A stretch of 64,000 bases of DNA. Source: Acorus gramineus. Taxonomy: Eukaryota; Streptophyta; Magnoliopsida; Acorales; Acoraceae. Below the pieces are notes generated by a model, which was given only the letters and a program-made list of their open reading frames with translations, had not been told where the DNA came from and did no database searches. Made by a program: the position numbers and the translations under genes. The DNA is taken from contig CM060855.1 of assembly GCA_030737835.1 (NCBI GenBank), forward strand, positions 8,087,434-8,151,433, read 5' to 3'. Below are positions 10,645 to 32,507 of this stretch, piece by piece (position 1 is the first letter of the stretch; every line of letters starts with the position of its first letter).

Positions 10645-11850
10645 AGAGCTCTCAACATATGACTTACCATTTTTTCCTTAAAAAAAAAGAAAGAGAAAAA
10701 AAAGAGAGGCAATAATTTCATACGTATTTATTTAAGATTTTTTTGCAAACTTATTGCTATAGGAAGAGTATTCTTGCTGTTGGATTTAAGTAGGTCTAAA
10801 TTTCTTTATAATATTGGAACTCGAATAGCACTTCATAATTTATTTCCTTCTCTCCATAGTTGACAATATGTTGTAAGGTTTCCCTGCATGGATTAAACTT
10901 TCCAATGGTCTCTACATATTCAAGTTAGCCTTACTTAAAATTGACCAAATCAATATTGACCAGCCAGATCTTTAGTACAATTTGTCAGTGGCCCTGGTCA
11001 TATGCTACAGTGGAATAAATTTGAAAGGTATCAAAAGTTGCTTAAAACCCTGTTTGATTTGAATTGATCAAAAATCATAGCTTCATATGTTTCAGAGTGG
11101 CAATATTCCTGTTTGGCTATTAAGTGGAATATTTTGGGACAATCTAGAATATCTTTTTCCAGCTATGTGGATATACCTCATATATTATGTATTTAGACAC
11201 TGTCATCAAAAGTATATCATAAATGCATTTGTGGTAGCAGCAAATGATGATATTAAAGAATATATTTTTTTCACTTAAAAACTTGATTGTTGAAGCTATT
11301 AGCTATATAAGTATTTTTTTTCAGACCTATTAGACTGGATTGCAACAGCAGAAAAATTATAGCCATTTAATTGTACAAATGATTTCTTGGCAGGTAATGA
11401 CTAGAAATTAGAGATTGGAGCCCTATGCTGGAACCATGGAATAACACGCGCGCCTCTATTGAGAATCTTGTGCCAGCAGGTGTTTTGTGAATTCTCCTTT
11501 TGTCAAGGGAAATGTGGCATGGAATTGTGAACATATATATTCCTTGGCTCTTGGAGAATTCGATAACAGGAATTGAGGCTATGTCATCGAGGCTGGATTA
11601 TGAGATGTTTATAGTGCATTCTCTTTCTTGTCAGTGCAAGGAAAGAATTGAAGGGCTTTTAGATGTTCATTTCCACACTTTTGAACTGGAGGTGTTGCCT
11701 CTCTATCCTCGGCCAGGGAAATCAGCAGCCCTTTTCCATATGATGATAGTATCCTTAAGGAACACACTGTAATCAGATTGATGTATCCATAATCAGCCAC
11801 CAAGTTGGTGCATAGGATTATCATTTTTTAAAATTCTACTCTTGATTTCA
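10645..11850 (+). other. CAX 3' region: alternative last exon and 3' UTR
   Basis: If the stop at 10644 is used, this is 3' UTR. If the AA|GTAAG donor after 10632 is used, the intron ends at the ttggcag acceptor before 11395. The tail then becomes ...TTSND with a stop at about 11404. The sequence after 11395 is moderately GC-richer and looks like transcribed 3' UTR to about 11.8 kb. No other gene is seen here. Confidence 0.5.
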
Positions 11851-12914
11851 ATTTCTACGAAATTTTGTTGTAGTTCAAAGTTCGGTGAGTTCAATGAAAG
11901 AGCAGATCTTTCAAGTTTTGTGATACGATCAAAGGGAAATGATTGCAGCGGTTCATCTAATCTACCTTTATCATTTTTAACATAACTGCGGAGCATGTTA
12001 CCTAACAGATTTTCTCTGAGAAGTTTATAGCTGGTACAGAAAAGTGAATTACTGACAAGGTTGTGAATACTAATTTTGTTTAGAAAATTTTCTTGCCATG
12101 AGGAATCAAGCGAATCGTAGAGATATAGGCATGTTTGCATTTAGAGAGCTATTACACTCGGTTCTTCTCACAGTTTAAAATGTAGTTCATATACATAGTT
12201 AGAAATCCAGTGAAGCATATATATTGTTAGATGAGATATGTACTTTATTAAATTTTTTTACATTTGCTAAAAATGTGTTTATTCAATTCCAGATTGAGTC
12301 TTAACATTTTCCTTTCATTAATTCAAATGTATTTGTACTAAAGATTTGCCTGTTGTTGTGGCATCATATATGGGCCAGAATCTTTAAATAATGAACTGAA
12401 TGTAACAAAACACGATGCATGTTTCGTGGCTTCCTTCCAACTGCTCCACTATCACAAGAAGATTTAATCATCTCATTGTTACTCAATGAAGGCTGTTAAG
12501 ACTTTCCACACCATTGAAATCAGAGCTTGCTTGCATTGTCAAACATATCCGATAGAAGCACTTTGTGCTGATGTATTCCAAAACTTTATTGATGGTTTTT
12601 CAAATCATCTGACATATAAACACTGAAATGCTTGATCATTTTGCTACACTAAATGTATCATATCACAAAAATTTAGTTGCTGTATTTACTAGCTCATAAA
12701 TGAGAGGTGGAGGCCAGCCCCCCAAAAAAAAAAATCCATACTTTGCTTGACAGATTTTTATAAGTTACATGTATAAAACAGTTAACTGGAAAAGATAATC
12801 ATCCTTCATTTGAGCCCTGTGTGAATATGACTATACTTGCATGCTCAAGTGCATATATATCAAGTAATCAAAGAAGTCAAGAAAGAGATCAAGTTTAATT
12901 TGATAGGTTATAAA
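11851..12914. other. Spacer between convergent CAX and MYB-CC genes
   Basis: AT-rich sequence without a convincing open frame or repeat structure. It presumably holds the 3' UTR and polyadenylation signals of the two convergent genes. Confidence 0.5.
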
Positions 12915-15439
12915 TCAAAAACAGCTATGTAGATCAAGGTCCACAGTGTTGCTGCCCTCAGTATGAGTCCTAGCTCTCTTCGAAGATGGAGGCACCAGTT
13001 CAGCATGGCCATGGATGGACTTGGCATCTTTAAAGCACCCAGTAATCACAGAGGACAATTCAACCAGGGAAGAGAGCTGGGTAGGCTGTTCTTTACTAAC
13101 ACTTGAAGTTGTCGAGGACACAGAATGTGTGGCATGAACTAACACCTGTTCTACACTTTTCTGATTGTCCAACAACTTACACAGCCGGTTACCATTTTCT
13201 TCTGTTTGGATTTGCAAATCTTTTATGACCTGGTGATGAAATTATGGCAACAATTAGACTAGAAAAATCATCAGAAGCAAGCAACTTCAATTTTTCCAAG
13301 GAAATTAACGAATCTGTGGAAAGCTGATAATAGAGGATAATATAGACATCTGTGTCAAAGTTGGCTATCTTCTAAAGTGAGAAAGATCGACATTTAAATG
13401 CAAGAAAGTACATAAATTCTTGCTGCTGTGGGAACCAATAATGAACAAAGTAAGCTTTTAATCTTAAGCTGGTAAAAAAGGATACAAGGATGGAGGGAAA
13501 CCTTAAGCTGGTCAAAAAGGATTTTCTGAAGTTCCAGCTGCATTTGCAGTGTCTTTGAACCCTCTATCGATTTGTAACTGAAAGAAATGAATTGCATCTT
13601 AGCATGGAATAAGCTGTGATATATAACAAATTGTCCTATACCATGACAGTATTAAGAACATAGAAAATCTGCAAACATTTATCAGATCACTATGCAAAAC
13701 ATTCAGAGTTTAGAGTAGAAGAAGATGTGCAGCTGACTTACATATTGGAGATGCCACTCTCCTTATCATGTGCAATCTTTTTCTTCCCGTCTGAGGAGGA
13801 AGATATCTTGTCTGTAAAGTCAGAGCCAAATTGATTGTCAATGGAGAGGAAAGTCTTGTCACACTAATATAAACTGCTAAAACGTGTTAACAATGCCAGC
13901 AAGCACTCTACAGTATAATTAAATGCCTGTGTTATGGTTAGTCTTAGAGATGCATGAATCTGACATGTTAGCATAGCTCTGTCCAATCTTGTGTGTCCGC
14001 AAAAATTCCATGTGTAAGTTAATTATATACAATATCTTTGATCAAAACCAGTTTGTCTTTGTGTGAAAGGCATCTGAAAGAACCTGATGGCTCACATTTA
14101 GATGAAGCATTTATTTGTGCAACATGCATAACCTGATGGCTCACATTTAGATGAAGCATTTATTTGTGCAACATGCATAAATTGAAACACATATACTGTC
14201 AATGACATAAATTTTATGGGTTCACCTTCTTTAACTTCTGGTTGATACTGAGCAAGGCGATATTTCTGTCAAGAGGAAACCGTGACACTCAGTCTCCTTA
14301 AAACTAAAATTCCTGGATATTCTAGAAGTCTATAACATCATTAATGCCATCTATGGTAAAAAAATCACAAGGGACTAAAAGAGTACTTGCAAGTGGCTTT
14401 TCACATGATAGATGTTCAATCCAGGAATGCGCATTTTCAAGAGAATGCTTTTTGGTGTTGCACCTGCATTTTAGAGGAAGCTCATCAACAAATTCCACTG
14501 ATGACAGTTGTTCAATTGAACATGTATCAGAGTAAAATGCTCACTATCGGGACCACCAAGTTGATCTACAGCTTGTACAAAGAGCTCATGAAGCTCTGGG
14601 GTCCACCGCATTCTAGCCTTATGCATGGTTTCGATCCCACAGGTGCCAAGTGTCTTGTGGGATGAGTTTTGTAATGTTGCTGGACCAACTGAGTAATCTT
14701 GAGCTTCCACACGAATCCCCTGCCATAAGACCAACCAGTGGAATAAGAATGGCTCGTCGACATCTCTTTCTGTGGTCAACTTTTATTTTAATTTTTGCAT
14801 AGCAAAGGATTAGCTATGTACTGATGATAGACTTACATTCATGCTTGGATTTAGATCACTGGCAATAATAATGTCCATGATCTGGTCAGTTTCGAATTCC
14901 CAATTCTCTAGTTCAGAAGTGGTTGGCGGTGTATTGTCCATAACTACTTGGCAGTCGATGTTATCAACAGAATTATCCCGAGGGAACACAGGATGTCTCT
15001 GTAAAAGTTTCTGAAAGAGATTGTCCCCGTTTGTTTGATAGGCTGAGCCTTCATTCTGGGCCACACTGGGCAACCTCATTATCTGCACTGAAGGTTTGTA
15101 CCTCGATGGTTGTGGAAGGAAGGGGCCACCATTAATATGATGATGGTGCATTAGGAGTGATGGGTGTGATGATGTGTGCAGATTTGTGCAGAATTTCGTT
15201 GACTGGGGGCTAGCGTTTGGCAATGTCGACAAACAAGGATTATCCGGGCAAATCAAATAGTCGGTCGGAGGGTTACATTGCTGGTGAGGGAAGTCAAGTC
15301 CATGCAGATGTAGAGATGGAGACTTACAGCTTTCACTGTCCAATCCATTATTCTGCGCCACATGGAAAACCGAAAGAGACTTTGCCATTCTGCCAAGAGA
15401 AGTGCCAGTTTTTGGACCACTATTGAGTTTGCCCTTCAT
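12915..15439 (-). CDS. MYB-CC transcription factor (PHR1/PHL family)
   Basis: Nuclear DNA-binding factor of the GARP MYB-CC class. Members bind the P1BS element, and several control phosphate-starvation genes. Seven coding exons in transcript order: 14837-15439, 14545-14719, 14387-14463, 14226-14265, 13742-13811, 13502-13577, 12915-13229. All phases close, giving 451 residues. The MYB-like domain is at about 236-293: it opens MRWTPELHELFVQAVDQLGG, continues TPKSILLKM and ends in the SHLQKYR hallmark. The coiled-coil region is at about 324-365, with LELQKILFDQLK where most members have a LHEQLE-type motif. The long N-terminal region is Ser/Pro/His-rich and carries acidic patches near its end. 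A leader exon probably ends at 16178 with an AAG|GTATAG donor. The second intron from the 5' end is only about 80 bp. The third, between the exons at 14387-14463 and 14226-14265, is about 120 bp. Confidence 0.93.
14081..14178. repeat. Perfect 49-bp tandem duplication in MYB-CC intron
   Basis: The unit starting AACCTGATGGCTCACATTTA occurs twice head to tail (14081-14129 and 14130-14178) with no difference I can see. It lies in the intron after the exon ending at 14226. Perfect identity implies a very recent duplication or an unstable site. Confidence 0.9.
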
Positions 15440-16300
15440 GATGTTGGAATAGAAACCAAGCCATACAGTTCAAGATGGATGTTCACATTTTGATATGGAA
15501 ATTATGTTCCACGTTATAACGAGTTCAAGTTGCAGAGTCACATTTTGAGACATTGAAATGAAAAAAAATCTGAGTACAGAGAAAATTTGAGTTGTAGAGA
15601 AAAACTGAAAAGTTTTCAGTTATTAATATTTAACATTTGAAAAGAAAAAAATTAGTTGACTAAAAACTTTCTTCTAAAATTATTTTATACTAAAAAATAG
15701 TCCACTGCAACATTTTCCTGGATCCAAAAACAAAAGTCTTGCACGTCCAATAACAGAGTCTGAGAAATCCACGGTCACATGAAAATATCCCAAAATAAAA
15801 GTCCGTTAAAAAGAGGAGAAGGAAAACAATGTCTTTGAGGCATATAAGGATTGAATTAAATGAGTAGTGTTCCAAAGTAACTGTTTAATGAAGAAGACTT
15901 GGTTATATTGCTCCCATCTTTATAATCTCACAGATGGAGATTGGATTCTCCACTCCATGCGCGTTTCCAAGATTCATCTTACCAAAGAGCAACAAGCGCA
16001 CACATTTATCTGATATTTCAGAGTAAAAAAGAAGAAGAAAAAAAAAGCATCCAAGCAACTAGTATGTATATAACCCCCCAAAAGAAAATTCAGAGGCAAA
16101 AAAAAAAAAAAAAAAAAAAAAAGAGAAGAAGAAGAAGACATGAATAAAAGAAAGTCATAAACAATCATCATCTATACCTTGTTGTTTCAGTGCATGATGG
16201 AACTTGATATGATTTGCGAAATCTAATTTTGGCGGAAGAAAAAGAGATGATGATGATGATAGAGAGGGGAATAGACCAAAGCCGGCCTCTATATATAACA
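15440..16300 (-). promoter_or_regulatory. Leader, leader intron and core promoter of MYB-CC gene
   Basis: A TATATATAG box on the minus strand at 16289-16297 lies about 110 bp upstream of a leader exon whose donor is at 16178 (AACAAG|GTATAGA). The stretch 15440-16177 is then mostly leader intron, with an A24 run at about 16099-16122 and GAA/AAG microsatellite. The intron acceptor before the ATG at 15439 is not placed. Confidence 0.5.
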
Positions 16301-18301
16301 GACATACCGACCGTCCCAAGAATCTTTAATTTGGACCTCTCCCCGCGGCAACTCGATCTTCCCGCCTTTTATTTATTTTGGGAATGTTGTCGCCAGTAAC
16401 AATCATATATATTTATATTTATATTTATATTGATCATTTCATTAATCAGTCCTCATTTCACCACATCTCGACCATTGGTTTGGTTTCATAATATAGACAG
16501 TTGATATTATATTATATTCCTCGGAATGGCTCAGCGTTACCGTTGCTCGTCCCTCCGTCTGCAATAGGATTCTAGATTTTTTTTTTTTCCCTTTCTAATG
16601 GTATGAGTATGACAATTATATTTTCTGAGTGATGTGTGTCACGTAGTTTTTTTTTTTTTGGGTTTAGTAATACTGTCATTTCAAAATTAGTAGTTTTTTT
16701 TTTATGGTAATACAGAAAATTAGTAGTTAAATCTTGCGGTAACTCCTTTTTATTTGTTTGGTTATTTGATGCTTGCTTTAGGAGAAGTCATTGATGTGCA
16801 TCGATTCCCTATAAACGATTTTCGTTATATGATATAAATCAAATTAAATATGAGTTTGTAAATGGTTCAATTTTGTTCTTAAATTTTTTTTCCCCTTCTT
16901 AATTGGTTATATTTGTTTATTTGATTCCCCCATTGATGGTGTGACAACTGATGTTAGAGAGAAACATATAGATTTCGTTTGTATTTAGTAATAGAGTACA
17001 GATGGATAAGATAATAAATTAATTAACAAGTAAAAATGTTTGTCATGTTCATGATGAACGTGATGGACTAAAGTGATGCTGTCTAGGTCATGCTTGGACA
17101 ATGTCGGAAGATGTATGTTATTATTATTAATTTTGTTTTGGGTTGGTGCATGCTTTAATTCAGTTTTAAGCTTCGAATGTTTTGAGTCTCTTTATGCCGA
17201 TCAGTGGATGCTTGGATTTTGTTTAGGCAGGTTACTTATGCGGGTTTTTTGTGTTTTGGCAAGGTCGATCACCTTATTCTTGATCCAGAAGTTGATATAT
17301 GTTGGCCGGTTATATCTATTCACTGTTTCTCTTAATTTTCAGTTGTGATACTACATTTTAATTCTATAATTTTCCTTTAATTTTGTTGTCTTTCAATTAG
17401 AGATGCTAAACGAGTCAAATTTTGACACGTTCAAACTCTGTTCGTTTATAAACGAACTGAGCCAAACCCAGTCAAGCTTACGAGTCAAAACGAATCTAAT
17501 GTTCGTTTATATGTTTTTGGCCTACATTATAATTATAACATTTCTCTGACATCGTGTTATAGATGCTTATATGACTATTTACAAAGATATTTTATATAGA
17601 AGATATTAAAAGCACGGCCACTTTTGCAATCCCAATGCTTTATATATATATTTATCTAATAAAATACATACTCGAATCAATTAAATATATCCTCTTACAT
17701 TTACCCCAGTTGAGTATATATTTGATTAGAGATTTCATGTATCCACTTAGAATGTAATAATGATCACATAAATGACTTTGATGTATCGTCTTCAAAGGAT
17801 TAGAGGATGATGGGGGTAAAAAAACAAATACGGATAAAAATGTCAATGAGGGGATTATTAAGATATCAGTTTTTCTCAGGTAGGTATAGAATTTTCATTT
17901 CCAGTTACTGCTAACTGAATCTACAAAGTTAGATGCACTAAATTCTATCTTGATAAAGTTTGCAAGGGTGTATGAATCACACCTATTAAATTCAATGGAG
18001 CAGTCACAATCATCTTCATTTATTCATCACAATGGTGATTTATATTCTCTTTCATTTTAGTTCCCTTAGTTAGATCATTTAAAGGGTCGTGATTTAATTT
18101 TCAAGTTTCCAAAAGCATCCCACCCAACCCATCATCGACGGATGAAGAGAAAAGAGAGAAATAAGAAGAAAGAAAGCCAGACAGGGCAAGGCAAAAACCA
18201 ATATAATTATTCAGCTAGTACGGGATACAGATATGAATTATGCAAGTTTGACGAGATTATCATTAAAAAATATATATTAATGTCCCACTTACCGAGGAGT
18301 C
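16301..18301. other. Spacer between MYB-CC promoter and PDS 3' end
   Basis: AT-rich with T runs and no convincing gene. It contains one hAT-like fragment at 17398-17515 and otherwise nothing I can assign. The PDS 3' UTR must lie just below 18302. Confidence 0.6.
17398..17515. mobile_element. hAT-like end fragment
   Basis: Starts TAGAGATGCTAAACGAGTC, the same end type as the nested element at 10259 read inward. It carries subterminal GTTCGTTTATA / ACGAAC motifs. No opposite end is found, so it is a truncated copy. Confidence 0.5.
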
Positions 18302-28592
<10,291 letters not shown>

Positions 28593-29560
28593 CTTGATTG
28601 GTTGACAAGTTGAAGTTCTATATCAACAGTGATTAACTGCAATCACAAACAAAAATAAAACCCATTAACATCTTATTCTTCTGGGCTAATAATCTGAGGT
28701 AATGCAAGGAGATACACTGATAGAGAGTCAAAGGAAAATTTCACACATAAACCTGAGAGTTAGCATAGTTTTAGCTCTCATTTTTCAGCTCTTTTAAGAT
28801 AACCCTCATGCTGTATGATTTTGCATTCCAATTTTCAAGATCTGCACCATTATCAATGGCAACAATTCAGAATATTAAATTTTAGAATGAAGAAGATTTT
28901 GCATAAAAATGACACAATTATCAAGGTTTTTAGCGTATCTTGGGATGGTTAATCGGATGTCATAACTAGTCATGATAATGTGGTAGTTAAGGCAAGATAG
29001 CAGTAGCCTGTTTAGAGAATGAAGAAATTGTCCTCCAATAAAACTCAACTACAGATTTCAGAAGAGATAGATATGTGCATATTAAGATCGAACTGCGCCA
29101 ATTCCCAAATCCTAGCATCAGACTTTATGAAAAGCAATATACAGCAACAAACACCAGTCTATCAGAAGAAGCAAGGAACCTGATCAACAACTTAAACTAG
29201 AGAAGAAAGAACCAGTCAATCTCATATAAGTGAAAGTTAAACATCAGTGGAGCAATTTTCTCGGCAATTGAAACAGTCCCAAAACAATATCCTCCATTTC
29301 TTTCTCTCTCTCTCTTTTTTTTTGTTTAAAGAAAATGAAACACTTCACAGCCACCCAATCAAACTCAAGTAGAATTTAAAGCAAGAAATAAAAAAGAGAG
29401 AGACATTCATCGTCGAAAACAAGTTAATCTGACAAAAAAAAAAAAAAAAAAGAATATAAGATAAATCACCTTTTGTGTGTGTGAGAGAGAGAGAGAGGAG
29501 AAGCCAACACCAGAACTCCAGATATATATAAAGGAGACAGAGATGGAAAGGTAAAGTGAG
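28593..29560 (-). promoter_or_regulatory. PDS leader intron, leader exon and core promoter
   Basis: An acceptor TTGCAG lies about 45 bp before the ATG, and a donor AAAAG|GTGATT at about 29469-29470 fits a leader intron of about 830 bp. The leader exon is GA/CT-rich (29484-29500). A TATATATA stretch on the minus strand at 29522-29532 could be the TATA box, although it lies close to the start of the leader. Confidence 0.5.
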
Positions 29561-30103
29561 AAAGGTGTTCGATGAAAGATTAATTAAAAAAACTCACGGC
29601 CAGAGAGAACGGTGGAGAGCCATAAATTATTAATAAATAAATAAATAAATAAAATTCATAAGGTCGGCTTTATTTATTATTATTATTGCCAAGCGAATTG
29701 GTATTGGATTGTCATTTTGTTTGGACTCACGTTGAGTTCACGGCGGGGAGGAATATTCCGCGACAGTAATCCAAAAGTAACCGCTATCACCGAGTGGTAC
29801 ACACGACTCCGCACTGACTTTTTATCATCCGACTGAGAGACGGAACAGTATAATGAAATAATCCCAATCAACAACGCGAGTATACACCGTCACCGTCACC
29901 ATTTTATTGAATCTCATCGCGGGCAAACGAGAGAAAGAAGACGGTACTCAAAAAATAGAGAACGCATTTCAATGGATTATTTTAAAACAACAGATCATCA
30001 ATTCAAGCCCTGCGAATGCACTCGACTTGATCCACAGCTATTTTGGAACGGGATCGATGGAACATGTCAAGCTCATTAAATTAAAAATTAAAATTAATAA
30101 AAT
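29561..30103. other. Spacer between PDS promoter and tRNA-His
   Basis: Holds PDS upstream sequence, including a TAAA/TAAT-type short tandem repeat at 29625-29690. No gene is seen. The two open frames here lack any recognisable domain. Confidence 0.5.
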
Positions 30104-30175
30104 TGTGGCTGCTGGGATTCGAGCCCAGGTCTCCACGGCCACAACGTGGAATTCTCACCACTAAACTACAGCCAC
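30104..30175 (-). tRNA. tRNA-His (GTG)
   Basis: 72 nt on the minus strand. The acceptor stem GTGGCTG pairs with CAGCCAC and the discriminator is A. The anticodon stem-loop is CCACG-TTGTGGC-CGTGG with anticodon GTG. The T arm is CTGGG-CTCGAAT-CCCAG with the normal TTCGA-type loop. No intron. Within a few bases of the 3' end there are TTTT and TTTTT runs on the minus strand, good pol III terminators. It is an ordinary nuclear tRNA gene, with no SINE tail or target duplication next to it. Confidence 0.95.
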
Positions 30176-30289
30176 ATTCGTGTGAAATTACTCATATTTA
30201 AGATATATCTTCTAATTCTACGTAGTTTAAAACAAATTGGGCAGCTCTATCCGCGCCATGCATTTTGCTGTCCCCACCTATTATCTGAT

Positions 30290-30524
30290 CCCACAAACCA
30301 TACATTTTTGTGATACCCAATCCCACCACCTTATATAAACCAATCAATTAAACAACCTGCTCCCACCACCCCTCATTTTATCATAGGTTCCTTCTTCTTC
30401 CTCTTCTCTCCTCTCTCTCATCTGCTCTCCCTCCCAGCCGATCCGCCCAAATCTCATACGTTCGGACTGTCGCTTTCATCCCCGGTGCCTTGCCGACCGT
30501 TCATCAAGAGGAGAACTGAAAACA
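30290..30524 (+). promoter_or_regulatory. Orphan promoter-like stretch
   Basis: A TTATATAAAC box at 30331-30340 is followed by a CT-rich leader-like stretch to about 30430 and then GC-richer sequence to 30524. No coding region follows in the plus direction, because the sequence runs straight into a copia fragment. It may be the 5' end of a gene cut off by rearrangement, or transposon-derived. Function is not shown. Confidence 0.35.
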
Positions 30525-31560
30525 TCTACCCTATCTGAAGTAGAATTACTCAGCGTGACAACTAATGTCTTCTAACTGTCAGACAATGATTCCAAAAGTG
30601 GCAAAGCTTGTAACTCATCATAGAGTCATTTTCATTGTGGTCAACTGGTTCACTAAATTTTGAAATTCATTCAGATGCTCTACAACACTGCCACATTTGA
30701 ACTTTAAGTTCATGAGTTTCCTTATTAAAAACGTCTTGTTACTCGCAGTCCTTCTCATACAATGACCCTAGCATTTTCCATAGAGTGTGCGCATTCGTCT
30801 CATTAGCAACATGACGAAATATGTCGACATCAATCCACTGTCGAATAGCGGCAACACATTTTCTATTCAACTTGGTCCAGTCTTTTTCTGTCATTTTTTC
30901 TGGTTTGCTTTTATCTCCTTCAATTGGTCTAAACAAATTTTTACAATAAATGATGTCCTCCATCTTGGACTTCTATATCAACCAATTGGAATTATTTAAC
31001 TCAATCATCTTTACAATAGTATTCTCAACCATCTCACATAAATAAATTTGAACCCTGCTCTAATACTACTTGTTGGAATTTTTAACAATTTTATTTGAGT
31101 GAAATAAAAAATACTAATGGCGATAAAATATTTATGCAGCCCAAAATAATTACCAAAGCGATAAAAAAAATATATAAAGACAAGCTAATCACCAAGCAAC
31201 ACCAGATTTAACGTAGTTCGGCTTAAGCCTATATCCATGCATGGGGCACTCGAGTAACAATCTACTATATAAAAAATATAATGAAAAATAATATATTTTC
31301 AAGTTTTGCTTGAGGAATACAAATATAAGAGATGGATACATGGTTACCACAAGAAGAACCTAAATCTGATTTTCTAAATAATATGAGAAAGAAGACCACG
31401 TCGAACAACGTCGGAATCCATGAAGAAGTCCCGAAGAGAACTAATCGGTGTGAGGCAAAAGTGATTACATATATCCTACCACTGGAAGTGGAAGCTGGAG
31501 GATTCAATTCAAGCACAATGCACCCCAGATAATGAAGAACAAATTATAATGTGTAATTGG
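30525..31560 (-). mobile_element. Ty1/copia retrotransposon fossil (LTR part, PBS, gag part)
   Basis: Decayed and partial. On the minus strand, in order: an LTR-like part (about 31075-31560), a primer-binding-site-like stretch near 31055-31072, and a gag region with UBN2-type similarity down to about 30525. The gag part has the family pattern of a short invariant Trp-containing N-terminal part, and a later block about keeping the linkage of 'LNEF' and 'LDDE' motifs. No protease, integrase or reverse transcriptase part is present. It is broken in several places and looks old. Confidence 0.75.
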
Positions 31561-32507
31561 TTTTATGGAGAGTTAGAAATATGTTAAATTGGGGGCAGAT
31601 CCGAACTAATTAATGCTTTTTTGACTAGTCATGGCTTGACAACATTTTTTCTTCGTTGAAGCTTTCACCTTGGTACCATGGTGTTGCGGTCTTCACGAAC
31701 TGGGGTTGCAATGCGAGTTTATAAATGCGGTGGGGTTTGCGGTTCTCTTTTAGTAGAAAGAAACTAAGAAGGGACCATATGCAATTCATCGAAGAAGGGG
31801 GGCCATAGAGACTGGCATAATTTACTTGACATGCATGTACATATATATTATATAGATGGAGAGGGGGTGGTTGGCGTAGTAGGTGATCCATTAATATTGT
31901 ATTGCATGTATACATGGGGGAGAAGGACAGTGTGAGCAATCAATACGTTCAAGAGAAGAGAGTGCGTGGATGCTGTTTGCTGGGGGAAGCATTTATTCAT
32001 CCATCTGTGCACATACGTGGTTTTGGTTTGGTTTGGTTTGGCTTTTATAATCGGTCAGAAAGTGAGTGATGGACGGAGCTTTTAATTGGTTATTTTTTGT
32101 GTGGGGTTGGGGGAGGGAAAACACTTATAAACAGGGCAGGATCCTATTCCTAGGAGGAGGAGGAGGGAGTGTTACTGTTACGTGATGTGAGATGAGTAGC
32201 CCAACCGCACCACCAGTTTCCACCGAATTTGATGGGTTCAATCTGCTCGTATATATATATATATATATATATATATCTCCACTCACATTTCCAATGACTG
32301 AATTTTTTGAAATAGAGTTCGTTATTCGAAGTGAAATTGAAAATGATGGTAGATGCTGTATCCAAAATTCATGGAGGGTTTATTATTAAAGTATATATAT
32401 TTTTTTGAAGATATTTGACAGGGACTTATTTAAAAATTTAGGAGGAGGGAATTGAATGCGACAGACAGAGCAAGTGAACATTCAAAACTCACAGGCATTT
32501 ACTAGTG
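31561..32507. other. Gene-free spacer
   Basis: AT-rich, with (GGTTT)n near 32018-32040 and (TA)n at about 32251-32275. No gene or element can be supported here. Confidence 0.6.
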
